A DNA stretch of 64,000 nucleotides from Reichenbachiella sp. (GCF_033344935.1 NZ_JAWPMM010000001.1:1536001-1600000), one strand, 5' to 3'; positions 14,980 through 25,540 are shown, counted from the first letter of the stretch. Notes: generated by a model from the letters alone, not told the origin. Made by a program: numbers and translations.

Positions 14980-17072
14980 GCCATAAATCAAACATATTGC
15001 TCAGAGTTCGGGTAGCCTATTTGGTAGCGCTACTTTTTTCGTTTGCTATTATTTATAAAATCGTGGAAATCCAGAATCTGGATGGTGGCAAGTGGAAAAA
15101 GAAAGCCGAAAGCATTGGCTTGCAATACAGAAATGTAAAAGCTACGCGAGGAAATATCTATTCTGATAATGGTAGTTTATTAGCTACATCATTGCCCTTC
15201 TATAAAGTAGCTTTTGATCCATCGCTGGCTAGTGATCGGGTATTTAATAATGGCATAGATGAGCTGTCGCAACGGTTGGCGAGACAGTTTCGAGACTACT
15301 CCGCCACCGATTACAAACGCCGGATCATAGATGCCCGGCAATCTGGACGGCGATATCTGGCACTCAACCGAAAGGAAATCAACTATCAAACCAAAAAACA
15401 GATGTCCCAATGGCCTATCTTCGAAGAAGGGCGAATGAAAGGCGGGGTAATATTTGAAAAGGTGGACAAGAGGTTTCGACCTTTTTCTTATTTAGGCTAT
15501 CGTACCATTGGCACCATCAATGAAGACGACCGAGGGGTTGTGGGATTGGAGTACAGCTTCAACAAGGATCTCATGGGGCGTAATGGTAAAGCCCTTTATC
15601 AAAAAATCTCTGGTGGCACCTGGAAGCCAGTTTATGACGGTACTGAAGTAAAACCTCAAAATGGTTTGGACATCGTTTCGACTATCAATGTCGATTTGCA
15701 AGATGTAGCAGAATCTGCTTTGCTCAAAGCTTTGACCCACAACGATGCAGATTATGGCTGTGTGGTAGTGATGGAAGTGGAAACCGGAGAAATCAAAGCC
15801 ATTTCAAATCTGAGTAAAAGAAACGGAGGCGGTTATTACGAAAACTACAATTATGCTGTAGGAAGCCAGGGCTCGAGAGAGCCGGGGTCCACTTTCAAGC
15901 TAGCCAGTATGATCGCATTGTTCGAAGAGTCAAGTGTAGGGCTCAATGACTCGGTCTATACTGGAGATGGTACCATGCAGTTCTACGATCAGGTCATGAA
16001 AGATCACAAGCCTGGAGGATATGGAACTTTGACTGTTCAGCAGGTATTTGAGAAGTCTTCTAACATCGGAACCGCCAAATTGATTGAAGAGGAATTCGGA
16101 GACAAGCCACAGACATTTATTAATTACCTAACCAGTATGGGTCTAACTAAACCGCTTGGTTTTCAGTTGATCGGTGAAGGAAAACCTTACATCAAAAGCC
16201 CGGCTGATTCTACATGGAGTGGAATTTCATTGCCTTGGATGTCGCATGGCTACGAGCTGACTATGACGCCGCTACACACGTTGACACTTTATAATGCAGT
16301 AGCGAACAATGGGAAAATGATTCAGCCGATATTGGTGAAACATGTGATGTCTGCTGACAAAACCATCGAGACTTTCGAAACTAGAGTGATCAATAAAAAA
16401 ATCTGTTCTCAAATCACTTTGAATAAAGTAAGAGAAATGTTGGAAGGTGTGGTAGAACGAGGGACAGCACAAAATATTAGCGATTCTTATTATCAGATCG
16501 CTGGTAAAACGGGTACGGCCAAGCATAACAAAAACGGTCGATACATCAATAAGTATTACACGTCATTTGCAGGATACTTTCCAGCAGACAAGCCTAAATA
16601 CAGCTGTATCGTAGTGATTGACAATCCTAAGAAATACAGAATCTATGGTAGCGATGTGTCAGCGCCAGTTTTCAAAGAAATCGCAGATAAGATCTACGCT
16701 CTGGATATGGAGTTGAATGATCCTTTTGAGGGGCAGGAAATAGTACAGGGTATATTTCCAGTGATTAGAGCTGGTGAGCATGAAGACCTTTCGTTGATCT
16801 GTAATACCATCGGTATTTCTAATCATTTGAAAGAAGAGTCAGATTGGGTGAAAGCCAGAATCAACAACAACTCCATAGACTGGTCCAAATTGGATACTAA
16901 AGAATCTGTGGTGCCAGATGTACGTGGTATGACTTTGAGAGATGCCTTATATCTCCTGGAAAATAAAAATTTGAAAGTGACTTACTCTGGAAATGGACGT
17001 GTGACTCAGCAGTCAGTTGTGCCAGGGTCAAATACCAATAGTGCCAACGAAATAAACCTTACCCTAGGATGA
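14976..17072 (+). CDS. ftsI: Septal penicillin-binding protein FtsI (class B PBP) with PASTA domain
   Basis: FtsI is the septal peptidoglycan transpeptidase. This 698-aa protein has an N-terminal membrane anchor (about residues 9-28), the PBP dimerisation region, including ATRGNIYSDNGSLLATS (about residues 57-73), and a transpeptidase domain with all three catalytic motifs: S305-TF-K308 in EPGSTFK, SSN at about 360-362 (KSSNIG), and KTG at about 511-513 (AGKTGTAKH). A C-terminal PASTA domain (about residues 642-698, VVPDVRGMTLRDALYLL) is present, which is usual in Bacteroidota FtsI but not in E. coli. It overlaps both neighbours by four bases, so it is translationally coupled with ftsL and murE. 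Confidence 0.95.
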   Translation: MSHKSNILLRVRVAYLVALLFSFAIIYKIVEIQNLDGGKWKKKAESIGLQYRNVKATRGNIYSDNGSLLATSLPFYKVAFDPSLASDRVFNNGIDELSQRLARQFRDYSATDYKRRIIDARQSGRRYLALNRKEINYQTKKQMSQWPIFEEGRMKGGVIFEKVDKRFRPFSYLGYRTIGTINEDDRGVVGLEYSFNKDLMGRNGKALYQKISGGTWKPVYDGTEVKPQNGLDIVSTINVDLQDVAESALLKALTHNDADYGCVVVMEVETGEIKAISNLSKRNGGGYYENYNYAVGSQGSREPGSTFKLASMIALFEESSVGLNDSVYTGDGTMQFYDQVMKDHKPGGYGTLTVQQVFEKSSNIGTAKLIEEEFGDKPQTFINYLTSMGLTKPLGFQLIGEGKPYIKSPADSTWSGISLPWMSHGYELTMTPLHTLTLYNAVANNGKMIQPILVKHVMSADKTIETFETRVINKKICSQITLNKVREMLEGVVERGTAQNISDSYYQIAGKTGTAKHNKNGRYINKYYTSFAGYFPADKPKYSCIVVIDNPKKYRIYGSDVSAPVFKEIADKIYALDMELNDPFEGQEIVQGIFPVIRAGEHEDLSLICNTIGISNHLKEESDWVKARINNNSIDWSKLDTKESVVPDVRGMTLRDALYLLENKNLKVTYSGNGRVTQQSVVPGSNTNSANEINLTLG

Positions 17073-18535
17073 AGATGCTCTTAAAGGACATATTGTACAA
17101 AGTGAATTTGACCTCAGTCGCAGGAGATATGGGATTGGAAGTCACCGGTGTGCAGTTTGATTCTCGAAAAGTTAAAAAAGGCGATCTATTTGTGGCTGTT
17201 AAAGGTACGCAAGTGGATGGTCACGAGTACATTGATCAGGCGATAAAAAGTGGTGCCATTGCTGTGGTATGCGAGGAGATGCCTTTCGAACCCTCTAAGG
17301 AAGTGACATTCGTGGCTACCAAGAACTCGAGCCACGCATTAGGGATCATTGCTTCAAATTATCATGGTAACCCATCGGATAAATTGAAGTTAGTGGGAGT
17401 AACCGGAACGAATGGTAAAACCACAACCGTCACTTTATTATACAAGCTTTTCAGATCATTAGGCTACCATGTGGGCATGCTATCCACTGTTGAAAATGTG
17501 ATCAACGACAATATTATCCCATCGAGTCACACGACACCAGATGCTTTGAGCTTGAATGAGCTTTTGGCAAAAATGGTTAAAGAGAAGTGTCAGTTTGCAT
17601 TTATGGAAGTGAGCTCACATGCCATAGATCAAAATCGAATTGCTGGGCTTTCATTTGATGGAGCGGTGTTCATGAATATCAGTCATGACCATTTGGATTA
17701 CCACACGACTTTTGAAAACTATATCAACTCAAAAAAGAAACTTTTTGATGAATTGCCCGCTTCGGCCTTTGCGCTAGTGAATTTGGACGATAAACGTGGG
17801 CAAATCATGTTGCAAAACACCAAGGCGACCAACTATTCATTCGGTTTGAAATTCATGACCGATTACAAGGCTAAAGTAGTGACCAACAGCTATCAGGGAC
17901 TTGAATTAGATATCAATGGTCAAAGTGTTTGGTTCAGATTGATAGGAAAGTTTAATGCTTACAACCTCTTGGCAGCCTATGCGGTGGCTGAACTGCTGCA
18001 CGAGGATAGGGAAGAAGTGCTCATGATGCTTTCTGGCTTGGAGCCGGCACCGGGCCGTTTTGAAGTGGTGCAGGCCAGCTCAGATATCATTGCTTTGGTG
18101 GACTATGCGCATACACCTGATGCATTAGAAAATGTACTTCAAACCATAGACGGATTCAGGTCTGGCAACGAGCAAGTGATCACAGTAGTAGGCTGTGGTG
18201 GCAATCGAGACAAGGACAAAAGACCTGTAATGGCCTCTATTGCTGTAAAATGGAGCGACAAAGTCATATTCACTGATGACAATCCAAGAGACGAGGAGTC
18301 GAAAGATATTCTAGATGATATGATGAAGGGAGTAGGTAAATCTTTTGTAAAAAAGACATTGGTCATCCCAGATAGAAAAGAAGCGATTAAAACAGCTTGT
18401 TCCTTAGCCAATGATCATGACATTATTTTGGTTGCTGGCAAGGGACACGAGGATTATCAAGAAATAAAAGGAAAGAAAATGCCTTTCGATGATCGCAAGA
18501 TCTTGAAGGAAATGTTAGAACTGTTTAGAAGTTAA
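17069..18535 (+). CDS. murE: UDP-MurNAc-tripeptide synthetase MurE (meso-DAP type)
   Basis: MurE adds the third residue of the peptidoglycan stem peptide in the cytoplasm using ATP. The 488-aa protein has the Mur ligase ATP-binding loop GVTGTNGKTTTV (about residues 110-121), EVSSHAIDQNRI, and the family-typical C-terminus VAGKGHEDYQEIKGKKMPFDDRK. The specificity motif reads DNPR at residues 404-407, the form associated with meso-diaminopimelate rather than lysine. It overlaps ftsI by four bases and is followed by mraY after three bases. Confidence 0.95.
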   Translation: MKMLLKDILYKVNLTSVAGDMGLEVTGVQFDSRKVKKGDLFVAVKGTQVDGHEYIDQAIKSGAIAVVCEEMPFEPSKEVTFVATKNSSHALGIIASNYHGNPSDKLKLVGVTGTNGKTTTVTLLYKLFRSLGYHVGMLSTVENVINDNIIPSSHTTPDALSLNELLAKMVKEKCQFAFMEVSSHAIDQNRIAGLSFDGAVFMNISHDHLDYHTTFENYINSKKKLFDELPASAFALVNLDDKRGQIMLQNTKATNYSFGLKFMTDYKAKVVTNSYQGLELDINGQSVWFRLIGKFNAYNLLAAYAVAELLHEDREEVLMMLSGLEPAPGRFEVVQASSDIIALVDYAHTPDALENVLQTIDGFRSGNEQVITVVGCGGNRDKDKRPVMASIAVKWSDKVIFTDDNPRDEESKDILDDMMKGVGKSFVKKTLVIPDRKEAIKTACSLANDHDIILVAGKGHEDYQEIKGKKMPFDDRKILKEMLELFRS

Positions 18536-18538
18536 GCG

Positions 18539-19753
18539 ATGCTATATTATTTATTCGAATATTTAGATCAACAATTCAACCTCGCTGGAGCTGGTGTATT
18601 TCAATACATCTCCTTTCGTGCTGGTCTAGGTATAGCCTTTTCGCTACTCATTACCATTTTCTTCGGCAAGCACTTTATTAAAATGCTCCAAAAGCAGCAA
18701 ATGGGTGAATCCATCAGAGATCTGGGGCTTGAAGGTCAAATGGAGAAAAAAGGTACGCCTACCATGGGTGGTATCATTATTATCAGTGCCATCGTCATCC
18801 CAACCTTGTTGGTAGCCAAGTTGGATAATATCTATGTGATCCTTTTGCTAGTAACTACCCTTTGGATGGGGTTGATAGGATTTTTGGATGATTATCTAAA
18901 GATCAAAAAGAAAAACAAAGAAGGCCTTTCTGGAAAATTCAAAATTGTAGGGCAAGTAGGTATCGGCCTAATTGTGGGAATCGTAATGGTAACTCACCAG
19001 GATATTGTCGTTCGCGATTTTAGTGACTCGGATCAAACGGTGCAAACCACTATTGTGGAATCGCAAGATTATCAGGATGTAAAAAGTACCATCACAACTA
19101 TTCCGTTTGTCAAGAATAATGAGTTCAACTACAAATGGTTGTTGCCTGACTTCTTGGAGGATTATACCAACATTTTATACATCATCGCAGTCATCTTTAT
19201 TGTGACTTCTGTTTCTAACGGAGCCAATATCACGGATGGGTTAGATGGGCTGGCAGCAGGCACATCGGCCATTATTGGTATTACGTTGGCTATTCTGGCC
19301 TACGTATCTGGTAATCTCATTTTTGCAGAATACCTCAACATCATGTACATCCCTGGTTCTGGGGAACTAGTAATATTCTGTACTGCTTTTGTGGGGGCTT
19401 GTATCGGATTTCTGTGGTACAATTCTTATCCAGCGCAAGTATTTATGGGTGACACCGGAAGTCTTTCTATTGGTGGAGTGATTGCTGTTTTGGCTTTGGT
19501 GGTTAGAAAAGAATTATTGATTCCGGTATTGTGCGGAATCTTCGTGGTAGAAAACTTATCTGTCATTATTCAGGTGAGCTATTTCAAATACACCAAAAAG
19601 AAATATGGTGAGGGCAGAAGAGTATTCCTGATGTCACCACTGCATCATCATTACCAAAAGAAGGGTGTGCACGAAACTAAAATCGTAACTCGATTCTGGA
19701 CGACAGGAATTCTGTTGGCCATTCTTACACTAGTGACTTTGAAACTGAGATAA
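18539..19753 (+). CDS. mraY: Phospho-MurNAc-pentapeptide transferase MraY
   Basis: MraY transfers phospho-MurNAc-pentapeptide to undecaprenyl phosphate, making lipid I at the inner membrane. The 404-aa multi-span protein has the conserved KKGTPTMGG (about residues 64-72), [30 protein letters not shown] and FMGDTGSL segments with catalytic aspartates, and the histidine motif [11 protein letters not shown]. It is longer than E. coli MraY (360 aa) because of an extracytoplasmic insertion at about residues 155-215, a usual Bacteroidota feature. It lies three bases after murE and abuts murD with zero spacing. Confidence 0.95.
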   Translation: MLYYLFEYLDQQFNLAGAGVFQYISFRAGLGIAFSLLITIFFGKHFIKMLQKQQMGESIRDLGLEGQMEKKGTPTMGGIIIISAIVIPTLLVAKLDNIYVILLLVTTLWMGLIGFLDDYLKIKKKNKEGLSGKFKIVGQVGIGLIVGIVMVTHQDIVVRDFSDSDQTVQTTIVESQDYQDVKSTITTIPFVKNNEFNYKWLLPDFLEDYTNILYIIAVIFIVTSVSNGANITDGLDGLAAGTSAIIGITLAILAYVSGNLIFAEYLNIMYIPGSGELVIFCTAFVGACIGFLWYNSYPAQVFMGDTGSLSIGGVIAVLALVVRKELLIPVLCGIFVVENLSVIIQVSYFKYTKKKYGEGRRVFLMSPLHHHYQKKGVHETKIVTRFWTTGILLAILTLVTLKLR

Positions 19754-21130
19754 TTGAAAGCAAATAAAAACCATAGCGTAGCAATATTAGGCAGCGGCGA
19801 AAGTGGCATGGGAGCATTGCGTCTGGCTACCAAGCATGGTTTGAAGACATTTCTATCAGATTCAAAAACGATTCCTGTTCAAAAACAAAGACTGATAGAG
19901 TCCTTGGGTGCCAGTTTCGAAGAGGGAGCGCATACTTTAGATGAGTTGTTGAAATACGATGAGATCATCAAGAGTCCAGGCATTCCTGAAACTGCAACAG
20001 TTATTGTGGAGCTCAAAAAGGCAGGAAAGGCTATTATCTCAGAAATAGAATTTGCGAGTAGATATACAGAGGCAAAAATTATTGGGATTACCGGTTCTAA
20101 TGGTAAAACCACTACAACCCTTTTAACCACACATATTTTAAAAGAAGCAGGCTTGAATGTAGCCAGTGCTGGGAATGTGGGCAATAGCTTCTCTGATTTG
20201 TTGGTGGATGAAAATCCAGACGTAATCGTCTTGGAACTAAGCAGTTTTCAGCTAGACGGAGTTATCAATTTCAATCCTGATATAGCTGTGATACTGAATA
20301 TCACTCCAGATCATTTAGATCGCTATGATCACGACATGGAATTGTATGCAGATGCCAAATGGCGTTTGGTTCAAAATATGAAAAAAGGTGCTCATTTCAT
20401 TTTCAATGCTGATGATGAGATGATTACCAAACGGGTAGATCGAAATGATTTGTCCTGCGACAAAATTCAAATTACCACTAGATCAAAAACCAGTAACGGA
20501 GCATATTTCCTCGAAGGCTATTTGATTTTTGATTGTGAAAAACTAATTCAAATTGTGCCTATCGAGGACTTACCGCTCTTGGGTCGTCACAATCAATACA
20601 ACCAAATGGCGGCGGTTTTAGCTGCTATTCAACTTGAAGTGCCTTTTAGCGATATCATGAAAGGGTTGTCAACTTTCCAAAATGCACCTCATCGCATGGA
20701 GTTGGTGGGTTATATCCAGGACATTCCTTATATCAATGATTCTAAAGCTACCAATGTAGACGCGGTTTACTACGCATTAGATGCGATGACCAAACCTGTA
20801 GTTTGGATTGCTGGAGGAGTCAACAAAGGCAATGACTATGAGCAGATCAAAACTTTGGTGAAAAACAAAGTGAATACACTGATTTGCTTGGGTACCGATA
20901 ATGCCCATCTGGTGAATGAATTTAAAAATGATGTCACCATTCTCATTGAAGTAAAGAGTGCAGAAGAAGCAGTAACCAGAGCAAATGAGTTGGTTCAGCC
21001 AGGTGAAGTGGTATTGTTATCCCCTGCTTGTGCCAGCTTCGACCTGTTCAACAACTATGAGCATCGAGGGGATTTATTCAGAGAGGAAGTTTTGAAATTG
21101 AAAAAAATTAAGGAGGTAGTTAAGGCATGA
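19754..21130 (+). CDS. murD: UDP-MurNAc-L-alanine:D-glutamate ligase MurD (TTG start)
   Basis: MurD adds D-glutamate to UDP-MurNAc-L-alanine. The 458-aa protein shows the N-terminal nucleotide-binding VAILGSGESGMGALRLA, the ATP loop GITGSNGKTTTTLL (about residues 112-125), LELSSFQLDGV and the C-terminal LLSPACASFDLFNNYEHRGDLF. The start has to be TTG at 19754, directly after the mraY stop: the next in-frame ATG lies inside the Rossmann motif and would destroy it. It overlaps ftsW by four bases. Confidence 0.93.
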   Translation: MKANKNHSVAILGSGESGMGALRLATKHGLKTFLSDSKTIPVQKQRLIESLGASFEEGAHTLDELLKYDEIIKSPGIPETATVIVELKKAGKAIISEIEFASRYTEAKIIGITGSNGKTTTTLLTTHILKEAGLNVASAGNVGNSFSDLLVDENPDVIVLELSSFQLDGVINFNPDIAVILNITPDHLDRYDHDMELYADAKWRLVQNMKKGAHFIFNADDEMITKRVDRNDLSCDKIQITTRSKTSNGAYFLEGYLIFDCEKLIQIVPIEDLPLLGRHNQYNQMAAVLAAIQLEVPFSDIMKGLSTFQNAPHRMELVGYIQDIPYINDSKATNVDAVYYALDAMTKPVVWIAGGVNKGNDYEQIKTLVKNKVNTLICLGTDNAHLVNEFKNDVTILIEVKSAEEAVTRANELVQPGEVVLLSPACASFDLFNNYEHRGDLFREEVLKLKKIKEVVKA

Positions 21131-22290
21131 TCAAGGATTGGACACATAGAAACCTACATGGAGATCCAGTGATTTGGTTCATCGTGATTGCTCTATCTGC
21201 GCTCAGTATTTTGGTGGTATATAGTGCGACTGGCACATTGGCTTACAACCAAATGGAAGGCAATACCGAACATTATCTGTTCAAACATACCTCATTGGTA
21301 CTATTGAGCTGGTTTGCGATGTGGGTGGCACACAAGATCGATTATAGATATTATGCTAAGCTCTCGAAATTGGCCCTATACGTATCTGTTCCTTTACTGT
21401 TTATCACCTGGAAGTTTGGAGTAAACATCAACGAAGCATCTCGCTGGATTACAGTGCCATTTATCAATCAGGCCTTTCAGCCTTCAGATTTAGCCAATTT
21501 TGCGCTGATTGTAACGCTGGCTTCTATGCTAGCTAAGCGTCAAGGAAATATAGACAACATCAAAGAGTCGTTGATTCCGATGTTGTTGTGGATAGGGTTG
21601 ATCTGTGGATTGATCGCCATGACCAACCTATCTAGTGCAGCCCTGATCTTCGTGACTTGTATGGTTGTTATGTTTATTGGTCGTGTGCCAGTCAAGTACC
21701 TGGCCATGTTGGTGCTTGTAGGTGCCATTGCAGGAGCGGCCGCCTTGGCCATTGGTCAGCGTGCTGGTACGGCTATCAGCAGAATCGAATCATTCATGTC
21801 AGACGATGATATTCCATTTCAAGCTGAACAGTCATTTATTGCTATTGCCAATGGAGGTACCGTACGATTTGCTCCAGGCAAAAGCCAACAGAAGAATTTT
21901 TTACCCCATCCTTATTCTGATTTTATCTATGCCATCATCATAGAGGAGTATGGTTTAGTAGGCGGAGTGGTGGTTTTGTTTTTATATCTCGCTTTACTGT
22001 ATAGAGGCACAAGAGTAGTTGCTCTTAGCGAGCGGACCTATGGAGGTTTGCTTTCAGCCGGACTCAGCTTTGCGCTGGTCATGCAGGCCATGGTTAATAT
22101 GGCTGTGGCAGTTGGTTTAGTACCAATTACAGGATTGACTTTACCACTGGTGAGTATGGGGGGTACATCTCAGCTATTTGTAGGAGTGGCTATTGGTATT
22201 ATTCTCAGTGTGAGCAGAGGAGAGATAGAAGAAATGGGGACGTCAAGTTCAAATGAATATAGAAAAGATTCAGAAGCAGCATTAGCATAA
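21127..22290 (+). CDS. ftsW: SEDS glycosyltransferase FtsW
   Basis: FtsW is the septal peptidoglycan polymerase that works with FtsI. The 387-aa protein has about ten hydrophobic helices and the SEDS-family segments WFAMWVAHKIDYRYY, RWITVPFINQAFQPSDLANF, the loop ending LPHPYSDFIYAIIIEEYG (conserved acidic residue), and the C-terminal GLVPITGLTLPLVSMGGTSQL. The position between murD and murG is canonical. It overlaps murD by four bases and abuts murG. Confidence 0.95.
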   Translation: MIKDWTHRNLHGDPVIWFIVIALSALSILVVYSATGTLAYNQMEGNTEHYLFKHTSLVLLSWFAMWVAHKIDYRYYAKLSKLALYVSVPLLFITWKFGVNINEASRWITVPFINQAFQPSDLANFALIVTLASMLAKRQGNIDNIKESLIPMLLWIGLICGLIAMTNLSSAALIFVTCMVVMFIGRVPVKYLAMLVLVGAIAGAAALAIGQRAGTAISRIESFMSDDDIPFQAEQSFIAIANGGTVRFAPGKSQQKNFLPHPYSDFIYAIIIEEYGLVGGVVVLFLYLALLYRGTRVVALSERTYGGLLSAGLSFALVMQAMVNMAVAVGLVPITGLTLPLVSMGGTSQLFVGVAIGIILSVSRGEIEEMGTSSSNEYRKDSEAALA

Positions 22291-23400
22291 ATGAAGGAGC
22301 AGAAAACATATCGTTTGATGATCAGTGGAGGAGGAACCGGAGGGCATATTTACCCTGCGATTGCAATCGCTCATGCTTTTAAAGAAATCCATTCGGATAC
22401 TGAAATCCTTTTTGTCGGAGCGAAAGGCCGTATGGAAATGGAGAAGGTACCGGAGGCTGGATATGATATTGTAGGGTTGTGGATCAGCGGATTGCAGAGA
22501 AGCTTGTCATTAAGCAATTTATCCTTTCCTTTCAAGGTGCTTTCTAGCGTTTGGAAATCTTTTGCTTTGCTTAGAAAATTCAAACCGGATGTAGTAGTTG
22601 GTGTAGGTGGCTATGCCAGCGGACCGTTGCTTTTTGCGGCTAATAAAAAAGGAATACCAACATTAATCCAGGAACAAAACTCTTATCCTGGAATAACAAA
22701 TAAACTGTTGGCTGGTAAGGCTAATAAAATTTGTGTGGCTTATCCAGACATGGATAGGTTTTTTGATAAGAGAAAGATTATTGAAACTGGCAACCCTGTT
22801 AGAACAGATATCATGAATGCTGACCAAGTGAGACTGGAGGGGCTTTCTCATTTCGGTTTTAGAAGTGATAAGAAAACGGTATTGATTATTGGGGGAAGTC
22901 TCGGGGCTCGTACGATCAACAATACATTGGCAGAAGGAGTGGAGAGACTATTGGCTGAGGATGTACAAGTTCTTTGGCAAACTGGCAAATTCTACTTCGA
23001 AGAGATGAAAGAGCGTACCGCTCATATCGATTCGGAGAAGTTGAGAGTTGTACCCTTTATCAAAGAAATGGACCGGGCCTATGGAGCTGCAGATGTAGTC
23101 ATTTCTAGAGCAGGAGCATTGTCTATCTCTGAGCTTTGTTTGGTAGGCAAGCCGGTTTTGTTTGTGCCTTCTCCAAATGTATCTGAGGATCACCAAACCA
23201 AAAATGCATTGGCGTTAGTAAGTCGTGAGGCGGCAGAAATGATTCACGACGAAGACGCAGGAGAGCACCTGATCAGCGAGACTCTGAAGTTGCTTAGCAA
23301 TGAGCAGCAGCAAAAGAACCTAAGTGCCAACATTAAAGAAATGGCAAAACCCAATGCCGCAAAAGATATTGCTCATGAAATAATCACTTTGATCCAATGA
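22291..23400 (+). CDS. murG: Lipid II synthase MurG
   Basis: MurG adds GlcNAc from UDP-GlcNAc to lipid I, giving lipid II, on the inner face of the cytoplasmic membrane. The 369-aa GT-B protein has the glycine-rich loop ISGGGTGGHIYPAIAIA (about residues 10-26), VVGVGGYASGPLLFAA (about 97-112), IIGGSLGARTINN (about 201-213), ISRAGALSISEL (about 270-281) and the conserved SPNVSEDHQTKNA. It abuts ftsW with no gap and overlaps murC by four bases. Confidence 0.95.
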   Translation: MKEQKTYRLMISGGGTGGHIYPAIAIAHAFKEIHSDTEILFVGAKGRMEMEKVPEAGYDIVGLWISGLQRSLSLSNLSFPFKVLSSVWKSFALLRKFKPDVVVGVGGYASGPLLFAANKKGIPTLIQEQNSYPGITNKLLAGKANKICVAYPDMDRFFDKRKIIETGNPVRTDIMNADQVRLEGLSHFGFRSDKKTVLIIGGSLGARTINNTLAEGVERLLAEDVQVLWQTGKFYFEEMKERTAHIDSEKLRVVPFIKEMDRAYGAADVVISRAGALSISELCLVGKPVLFVPSPNVSEDHQTKNALALVSREAAEMIHDEDAGEHLISETLKLLSNEQQQKNLSANIKEMAKPNAAKDIAHEIITLIQ

Positions 23401-24779
23401 AGCTAGAGCACATACATAGCGTCTATTTTATTGGGATCGGAGGAATCGGTATGAGTGCCTTGGCACGATGGTTTCAAGCGAATGGTTTTGCTGTGACTGG
23501 TTATGACAAAACGTCTACGGTTTTAACTGAAAAGCTGATCGAAGAGGGTATTGCCATACACTTTGAAGACAATGTCAATTTGATACCTGAAAAGGTAAAA
23601 AATGAAAAAGAGGGTGCGTTGATTATCTATACGCCAGCTGTTCCCAAAGAATTGGGTGAGTATCAATTTTTCATTGAAAATGGATATGAGCTATACAAGA
23701 GATCTCAAGTTCTAGGCATGCTCACGGAGTCGAAGTTTACGATTGCGGTGGCTGGGACACATGGCAAGACGACCACATCTTCGATGATCGCTCATTTGCT
23801 AAAATCAGCAGGTGTAGACTGCTCAGCATTCGTAGGTGGCATCATGACCAACTATGATTCTAATCTTTTGATTGGTACCAATAATGATGTGATGGTAGTA
23901 GAGGCCGATGAGTTTGATCGCTCGTTTTTAACACTGCATCCAGATGTGGCCATTATTACAGCGACTGATGCAGATCATTTAGATATCTATGGTTCAAAAG
24001 ATTCTTTGAAGGATTCATTCAATGCCTTCATTAAAAACATTAAAGCCAATGGAAAGCTATTTATTGAGGAAAAGGTAGCACACGAATTGGAACTCAATCC
24101 CAATGGAAACATTGGGGTTGAAACTTATGGATTGCAGGGTGGAGACATTACAGTTGACCACCTAAATATTGCCGATGCCAAATTCAATTTTGGTTATAAA
24201 AGTGAAGATCGCAACATCCAAGGTTTCGAACTGGCGCTACCTGGCTATCACAATGTATCCAATGCGATTGCAGCGCTAGCCTCGGTGAGTGGGTCTGTGA
24301 AAAACGACGGTGCTTTGATAGAAGGACTCAACTCCTACCGAGGGGTGAAGCGCAGATTCGAATACATCATCAATGCTGATGATTTGGTGTTTATCGATGA
24401 TTATGCACATCATCCGGAAGAGATCAGAGCCCTATTGAAATCAGTAAAGGCGCTCTATCCAAACAAAAAGATCACGACCATTTTTCAGCCGCATTTGTTC
24501 ACTCGTACCCGTGATTTTGTAGATGGTTTTGCCGAGAGCCTCTCCATGGCTGATGAGGTGATTTTGTTGGATATCTACCCGGCCAGAGAGCTGCCTATTG
24601 AAGGTGTGTCTTCGGATATGATCAAAGAGAAAATGACTCTTAAGAATGTGGAAAGGTATGTCAAGGATGATGTACTGGCTTACTTCGAGAGTCAAAAACC
24701 AGAAGTTTTATTGACAGTCGGCGCTGGAAATATTGACACATTAGTTTCACCCATTAAACACCTGTTGGAAAAGAAATGA
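23397..24779 (+). CDS. murC: UDP-MurNAc-L-alanine ligase MurC
   Basis: MurC attaches L-alanine to UDP-MurNAc, the first stem-peptide step. The 460-aa protein has the N-terminal FIGIGGIGMSALARWF (about residues 11-26), the ATP loop VAGTHGKTTTSSMIAHLL (about 118-135), VVEADEFDRSFL, ATDADHLDIYG and IDDYAHHPEEIRALL. The start overlaps murG by four bases and the end overlaps ftsQ by four bases. murB, murF and ddl are not in the cluster, which is common in this phylum. Confidence 0.95.
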   Translation: MKLEHIHSVYFIGIGGIGMSALARWFQANGFAVTGYDKTSTVLTEKLIEEGIAIHFEDNVNLIPEKVKNEKEGALIIYTPAVPKELGEYQFFIENGYELYKRSQVLGMLTESKFTIAVAGTHGKTTTSSMIAHLLKSAGVDCSAFVGGIMTNYDSNLLIGTNNDVMVVEADEFDRSFLTLHPDVAIITATDADHLDIYGSKDSLKDSFNAFIKNIKANGKLFIEEKVAHELELNPNGNIGVETYGLQGGDITVDHLNIADAKFNFGYKSEDRNIQGFELALPGYHNVSNAIAALASVSGSVKNDGALIEGLNSYRGVKRRFEYIINADDLVFIDDYAHHPEEIRALLKSVKALYPNKKITTIFQPHLFTRTRDFVDGFAESLSMADEVILLDIYPARELPIEGVSSDMIKEKMTLKNVERYVKDDVLAYFESQKPEVLLTVGAGNIDTLVSPIKHLLEKK

Positions 24780-25540
24780 AATGGCTGATTCACATATGGA
24801 AGACCTTTAAAATTGGCTTGGTGCTTTTCGGTTTGGCAATCATTATTGGATTTACCAATTCTCGTCAAAACGATCGCTACATCAATGATGTGCACATATT
24901 GATTGATAATCAGTTCGAAAACTATTTTATCAATCAAGAGGATGTATTGGGCTTGATTAACGATCGAGGCAAAGATTACTTATTGAGTAGTGATTTTGGT
25001 AGCCTTAATCTGAAGGAACTAGAGCACCGAATCGAGTCACATCAGTTTGTGAACGACGCACAAGCCTACATCGACCTGGAAGGGAATATGTCTATTGAGG
25101 TTACTCAAAACCGCCCAATTGCCAGAGTGATAGTCAACAATGGCCCTGATTATTACATAGGAGTGGAGGGAGATATTTTACCGGAATCAGATCACTACAC
25201 GGCTAGAGTGGTTTTGATGCATTTGGCTAAGGATCATTGGGTGAATGAAGAAAATATAAAGAATTCTCAGCAAGGGTTGGAAATTTTTGAACTTCTGAAA
25301 TTTATCAGTCAGGATAAATTTTGGAGCGCCCAAATCTCCGCTATCCGAGTGGAAAAGAATCAGGAAGTAGTCTTAGAACCACAGGTAACTAAGCAAGAAA
25401 TTATCTTCGGAAGACCTGAAGACATCGAAAAGAAATTTAGAAAACTAATGACCTTCTATAAGCAAATTCTACCCTACAAGGGCTGGAACACTTATGCGTC
25501 GGTCAACCTCAAATTCAAGAATCAAATCGTCTGTAAATGA
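24776..25540 (+). CDS. ftsQ: Divisome protein FtsQ
   Basis: This 254-aa protein lies between murC and ftsA, the canonical ftsQ position. It has a short cytoplasmic N-terminus, one transmembrane helix (about residues 10-28, FKIGLVLFGLAIIIGFTNS) and a periplasmic part that starts with a POTRA-like segment and includes the FtsQ-type pattern IEVTQNRPIARVIVN...YYIGVEGDILPES. FtsQ recruits FtsL/FtsB and regulates septal synthesis. Sequence identity in this family is low, so position and topology carry weight. Four-base overlaps link it to murC and ftsA. Confidence 0.9.
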   Translation: MKWLIHIWKTFKIGLVLFGLAIIIGFTNSRQNDRYINDVHILIDNQFENYFINQEDVLGLINDRGKDYLLSSDFGSLNLKELEHRIESHQFVNDAQAYIDLEGNMSIEVTQNRPIARVIVNNGPDYYIGVEGDILPESDHYTARVVLMHLAKDHWVNEENIKNSQQGLEIFELLKFISQDKFWSAQISAIRVEKNQEVVLEPQVTKQEIIFGRPEDIEKKFRKLMTFYKQILPYKGWNTYASVNLKFKNQIVCK

